The notes under the pieces: model-generated
Databases searched by the model: none
Told to the model about the DNA's origin: nothing
Seen by the model: only the letters and a program-made list of their open reading frames with translations
Shown here: positions 60,974 to 64,000 of the stretch, piece after piece
Numbering within the stretch: the first letter of the stretch is position 1
Layout: every line of letters starts with the position of its first letter
DNA from: Chitinophaga tropicalis
GTDB taxonomy: Bacteria; Bacteroidota; Bacteroidia; Chitinophagales; Chitinophagaceae
Assembly (NCBI RefSeq): GCF_009758205.1
Contig: NZ_WRXN01000001.1
Location: 248,001-312,000, forward strand
Reading direction: 5' to 3'
DNA length: 64,000 nt
Made by a program: the position numbers and the translations under genes

Positions 60974-62020
60974 TTAGTATTGCCACATATCCTGTTCTTT
61001 ATTAAAGATCTTGTCTTTGATAGCCTGTCCTTCCAACAGACGCATCGTACCGTCTTTAATATAATCCTTGATCTCGCGGTTGTAAGTATTGTTTTCCTTG
61101 ATCACAAAACTGGAGAAGAAACGCATTTCGAAAAGGTCTTCCCAGCTCATGGTAGCAGCATCGTTATTCTGGTTGTATACATCGTATTTAGCCAGGATAG
61201 GACGCATATCAGGATAATATACCCAGAACAGCGGAATAGCGGCACGGAAAGAACCATCTTCATTCATACGGGACACCATAGGAGCAATACCCAGGATACG
61301 TACTTTCAATGCAGAAGCTTCTTTATCGAATACCCAGATCTCTTTGATCTTGTACTGAACAACAGTACGCGGATCAAATTCATCGCGGGTAGTTACCATT
61401 GTTTCCTCGCCGGTCACAGGGTCAATACTACGAACTGTTTTTTCCTGTCCGCTCAGTTTAGCCTGAACCTCAGTCCATGGCATTGGAGTAGTGAACCTGT
61501 CGTCTATAGGACTGAAAGCTTCTACTTCCTTGTTCTTTACGGCATTGATCAGGATATTGATGAACAGCTGGTTTGTACCTGATTCATCCTCAACATCATA
61601 CTGGAAAGGAAGGTTCATCTTTTCACGGATATCTATTACCTGCCATATTTTCTTCTCCCAGAATTCGTCATCTGAGCGGATATGGTCATATGGAATAGGA
61701 ACACGGTCCTTGATGAAGTTCTTTTCAGAGATACCATCCACACGCAGCGATTTACGCGGCGTATCAGCTACAGGAACACCAACGCCATCCGGACGCAGGG
61801 GAGCTCCTGTTGTTGTAGGAGGAGGTGGAGGCGGTGTTTCAACGCTGTTTCCTGTGGCGGGATTTACCACAGCGTCAGCTGCTGGCGGGGTTGTAGATTC
61901 CGCAGCCCTGTTACGGCGTGTGGTTCCTCCACCGCGACGTTGTGCATCGGCTTCGGTTGCCAGTACCAGTACCAGCATCAGAGAACACCAACCAATTCTG
62001 TTAAGAATGACTGCTCGCAT
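60974..62020 (-). CDS. gldN: Gliding motility/T9SS protein GldN
   Basis: A 348-residue exported protein: signal peptide to about residue 27 (ATEADAQ), a proline- and threonine-rich linker (30-90), and the GldN/PorN domain (about 100-340) with IPYDHIRSDDEFWEKKIWQVIDIREKMNLPF and GQAIKDKIFNKEQDMWQY at the end. GldN forms part of the periplasmic ring of the type IX secretion system with GldK and contacts GldM. It starts 12 bases behind gldM. Confidence 0.95.
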   Translation of the reverse strand: MRAVILNRIGWCSLMLVLVLATEADAQRRGGGTTRRNRAAESTTPPAADAVVNPATGNSVETPPPPPPTTTGAPLRPDGVGVPVADTPRKSLRVDGISEKNFIKDRVPIPYDHIRSDDEFWEKKIWQVIDIREKMNLPFQYDVEDESGTNQLFINILINAVKNKEVEAFSPIDDRFTTPMPWTEVQAKLSGQEKTVRSIDPVTGEETMVTTRDEFDPRTVVQYKIKEIWVFDKEASALKVRILGIAPMVSRMNEDGSFRAAIPLFWVYYPDMRPILAKYDVYNQNNDAATMSWEDLFEMRFFSSFVIKENNTYNREIKDYIKDGTMRLLEGQAIKDKIFNKEQDMWQY

Positions 62021-62032
62021 AGAAAAATAATA

Positions 62033-63571
62033 TTAGTTAATCTTGAAATTGATATTTGGCATATCTCTCACCCTTCCATCCGGACTTTTTACACGTACGT
62101 TATCGAAGTACACCTGGTCACCCGGACGCAGAGCGCGGATAGCAGCCATAGCGCCACTTGGGAAGTAAGCAGAGTTAGCTTCAGCTTCAACGTACTCCTT
62201 GCCTTTTGCGTCGATACCTATACGGTAGCTTACTACCTCGTATTTTATACCTTCAAACAGGAAGTCTTCCAGGTCAGCACGCAGACCGCCCTGTACTTTG
62301 AACTCAGCAGCCTTCATAGAAGGACCTTTGCTCAGACCTACTTTCAATACCGGGTCAGGAATGTATTTGATACGGAATTCCTTGGAACCCAGTGTTTTTA
62401 CTTTACCGTCAATGTCTGCTGTTACAGACACTATTGCAGTACCAGGCTTGTTAACTACTACAGAGTATTTACCGGCACCTGTTTTAGTCATAGAACCTGT
62501 GTTGATACCTGCAGATACTTTTTCAGCAGGAACACCACCGGCAGAGATAGAGATCGGGTTCTGCAAACCAATATACAGTACGTTCATCTTATCGGCAGAG
62601 ATAGAAGTGGTAGAAGCACCAACACTATAAGTCTCTGTGAAAGGATAAGAAACTACTTCTCCGCTTGGGTTGGTCATTTTTACAACACCGGAGATAGTTT
62701 TCTCACCGATACCGGATACAGGCATTGTATAAGTACCCAGACCTTCAGCAGCAGTAACAGGTGTACCGTTAACTACTATCTCAGGATTTACAGTGCTGCT
62801 GTAAGCACCCACTGCGATCTGAGCTGTCAGGGTCTGACCTTCCATCAGGTTCTTTGAGTTCAGAGATACGAAAGGCCTGATTTTGTCGAAACGGAAGTCT
62901 TTAGCAGCGATCTGTTTCAGCAGGTCATCGATGATCAGTGACTCAGAGTTCTTGATATCGTTCTGGAATTTGCTCAGGATAGTCACCGCAGCAATGGTAG
63001 GGACCATGTTGAAGTGATAAGCGGTCCAGTCTTTCTTTACAACTCCGTGGCCACCACCGTGGGAAGGACCAACCTGGATGTGCAAAGGAAGAGATTTGTC
63101 GAACTTCGCTTTATCCTTAGGATCTACGTAAGTCAGCAGTTGCTCACGCAGGTCTTTCAGTTTTTTCTCTAATGCAGGACCCTGTTTCAGATTCTCCATT
63201 ACGTGAGTAGGAGCGTCCAGGTTGTCTTTGCTTTTCAGCTCACCGAATTCGTCACGGCCACCGCTTGCTCTGATGATCTGTTCTTTCAGGGAGTCGATGT
63301 AAGTGAACATTTCAGAAGAAACCGCTTTTACCTGGTCTGCCTTTGCTTTGAAAGGACCAGCCTTCGCAGCGTCCCTGCTCATCTGGTCAACGAATGCCGC
63401 ATAGGTATCGTTGTTCTTATCTGTGATCGAGTTGTTCGAAGTATTGATTGAATTGTTGACTATATTAAACGCGTTCAATATCTCAGCAGAGACGTTCAAT
63501 GCCAGCATGGCCGTCAAGACCAGATACATGATATTGATCATCTTTTGCCTGGGATCTTTAGGTAGTGCCAT
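62033..63571 (-). CDS. gldM: Gliding motility/T9SS motor protein GldM
   Basis: A 512-residue protein with one N-terminal membrane helix (about 12-33, MINIMYLVLTAMLALNVSAE) and a long periplasmic part of helical D1 followed by Ig-like domains (VNPEIVVNGTPV.., SYPFTETYSVGA..). GldM dimers span the periplasm and pass the motion of the GldL ring to the GldK-GldN ring. Length is typical. It lies 60 bases behind gldL. Confidence 0.96.
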   Translation of the reverse strand: MALPKDPRQKMINIMYLVLTAMLALNVSAEILNAFNIVNNSINTSNNSITDKNNDTYAAFVDQMSRDAAKAGPFKAKADQVKAVSSEMFTYIDSLKEQIIRASGGRDEFGELKSKDNLDAPTHVMENLKQGPALEKKLKDLREQLLTYVDPKDKAKFDKSLPLHIQVGPSHGGGHGVVKKDWTAYHFNMVPTIAAVTILSKFQNDIKNSESLIIDDLLKQIAAKDFRFDKIRPFVSLNSKNLMEGQTLTAQIAVGAYSSTVNPEIVVNGTPVTAAEGLGTYTMPVSGIGEKTISGVVKMTNPSGEVVSYPFTETYSVGASTTSISADKMNVLYIGLQNPISISAGGVPAEKVSAGINTGSMTKTGAGKYSVVVNKPGTAIVSVTADIDGKVKTLGSKEFRIKYIPDPVLKVGLSKGPSMKAAEFKVQGGLRADLEDFLFEGIKYEVVSYRIGIDAKGKEYVEAEANSAYFPSGAMAAIRALRPGDQVYFDNVRVKSPDGRVRDMPNINFKIN

Positions 63572-63630
63572 AGTTTGTTCTCAGGTTTGAATGATTGTCT
63601 GTTGTTGATTCAAATAACTATCGGCGTACC

Positions 63631-64000
63631 TTATCTGCCGGCATTGTGCATAGCACTAAGCATGTTGCCATAAACGTTGTTCAGGCTGCTCAGGTTATGG
63701 GCCAGCTTAGATATCTGATCCTGAGTTTTGCGTGCGTCGTCAACGCTGCTGGTCATTGCCTGAGAAACACTCAGCAGATTGCCATAGAAGTTGTTCATGG
63801 CTTTCAGGTGATTGTTTGTGTCCTGCAGTTCCAGCTCATAGATAGCATTCAGGGAAGCCAGGTTTTTGGTCATACCCTGCATCTGCTCATGGAAGCTTCT
63901 TGTAGATTCAGAAGCACTGTTGAAAGAAGAAACCGCTGAAGCAGCTGTCGTGTAAGCGTGAGCAACACTACCAATTGCGCTGGCAGCTTCCCTTGTTTTC
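63631..64000 (-). CDS. gldL: Gliding motility/T9SS motor protein GldL, partial
   Basis: Only the last 122 codons are in the window; the frame stays open through 64000 to the right edge. The visible part is the helical, Ser/Asn-rich cytoplasmic tail: AASAIGSVAHAYTTAASAVS, then MQGMTKNLASLNAIYELELQ and DTNNHLKAMNNFYGNLLSVS, ending LSSLNNVYGNMLSAMHNAGR. GldL is the proton-driven inner-membrane ring of the T9SS motor; its two membrane helices lie outside the window. Identity rests on this tail and the gldM-gldN context. Confidence 0.92.
   Translation of the reverse strand, partial: KTREAASAIGSVAHAYTTAASAVSSFNSASESTRSFHEQMQGMTKNLASLNAIYELELQDTNNHLKAMNNFYGNLLSVSQAMTSSVDDARKTQDQISKLAHNLSSLNNVYGNMLSAMHNAGR

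Noticed and set aside
1..64000. CRISPR arrays, tRNA or rRNA genes
   Set aside because: No regularly spaced identical repeats and no tRNA-like cloverleaf sequences or rRNA segments were recognised on reading the window.

Overview
This window looks like a chromosomal segment of a gliding Bacteroidota, most likely Chitinophagaceae and probably Chitinophaga or a close relative. The evidence is three SusC/SusD-type outer-membrane pairs, gliding/type IX secretion genes (gldL-gldM-gldN, porZ), a MoxR-DUF58-BatA cluster, a DUF4783 gene beside nadC, and several start-proximal sequences of the Bacteroidota promoter type (-7 box TAnnTTTG). The assignment rests on gene families and style, not on a database search.

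Layout. 1-6.1 kb: gamma-carbonic anhydrase, two tiny paralogous lipoproteins, rsgA, a tandem hairpin repeat, then a minus-strand MoxR/DUF58/BatD-like/BatA operon. 6.4-9.0 kb: a plus-strand set of small genes (unknown protein, GNAT, cyclophilin, gcvH, VanZ-like). 9.1-16 kb: OmpA lipoprotein, prfA, amidohydrolase, MscS channel, a thioredoxin-fold protein without CxxC, MerR regulator, M23 peptidase. 16-24.1 kb: alaS, two-PDZ protein, aldehyde dehydrogenase, gatB and a TlpA-like thioredoxin. 24.2-40.4 kb: accessory nutrient-uptake region with three separately terminated SusC-SusD units, all on the minus strand, preceded by a transposase-like protein whose catalytic acidic residues are missing. 40.6-50.6 kb: RND exporter, porZ, recO, lpxH-like hydrolase, a lipoprotein, and the rsfS-ftsH-LUD operon. 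50.8-60.7 kb: birA, AraC regulator, YciH-like factor, lipid kinase, nadC, DUF4783, gpmI, a lipoprotein, uvrC and a DinB-like protein. 60.7-64 kb: the gldLMN gliding motor/T9SS operon, entering from the right edge, with a duplicated fragment of the gldN 3' end behind it.

How parts work together. GldL/GldM form the inner-membrane motor that drives the type IX secretion system through periplasmic GldN; PorZ belongs to the cell-surface attachment complex of the same system. The SusC/SusD pairs import oligomers or peptides across the outer membrane with TonB energy; no enzymes or ECF sigma/anti-sigma genes are next to them, so substrate is unknown. Most remaining genes are housekeeping (translation, ribosome maturation, repair, NAD and glycolysis).

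The most interesting signals are the catalytically degenerate IS1595/IS1016-like protein beside the SusCD block, a ten-base element (TGTArCGTAA-like) upstream of all three susC genes, the gldN-paralogue remnant with mainly synonymous divergence, the twin mini-lipoproteins, and a dispersed CTCAAAA hairpin repeat. No tRNA, rRNA, CRISPR array or intact insertion sequence was recognised.
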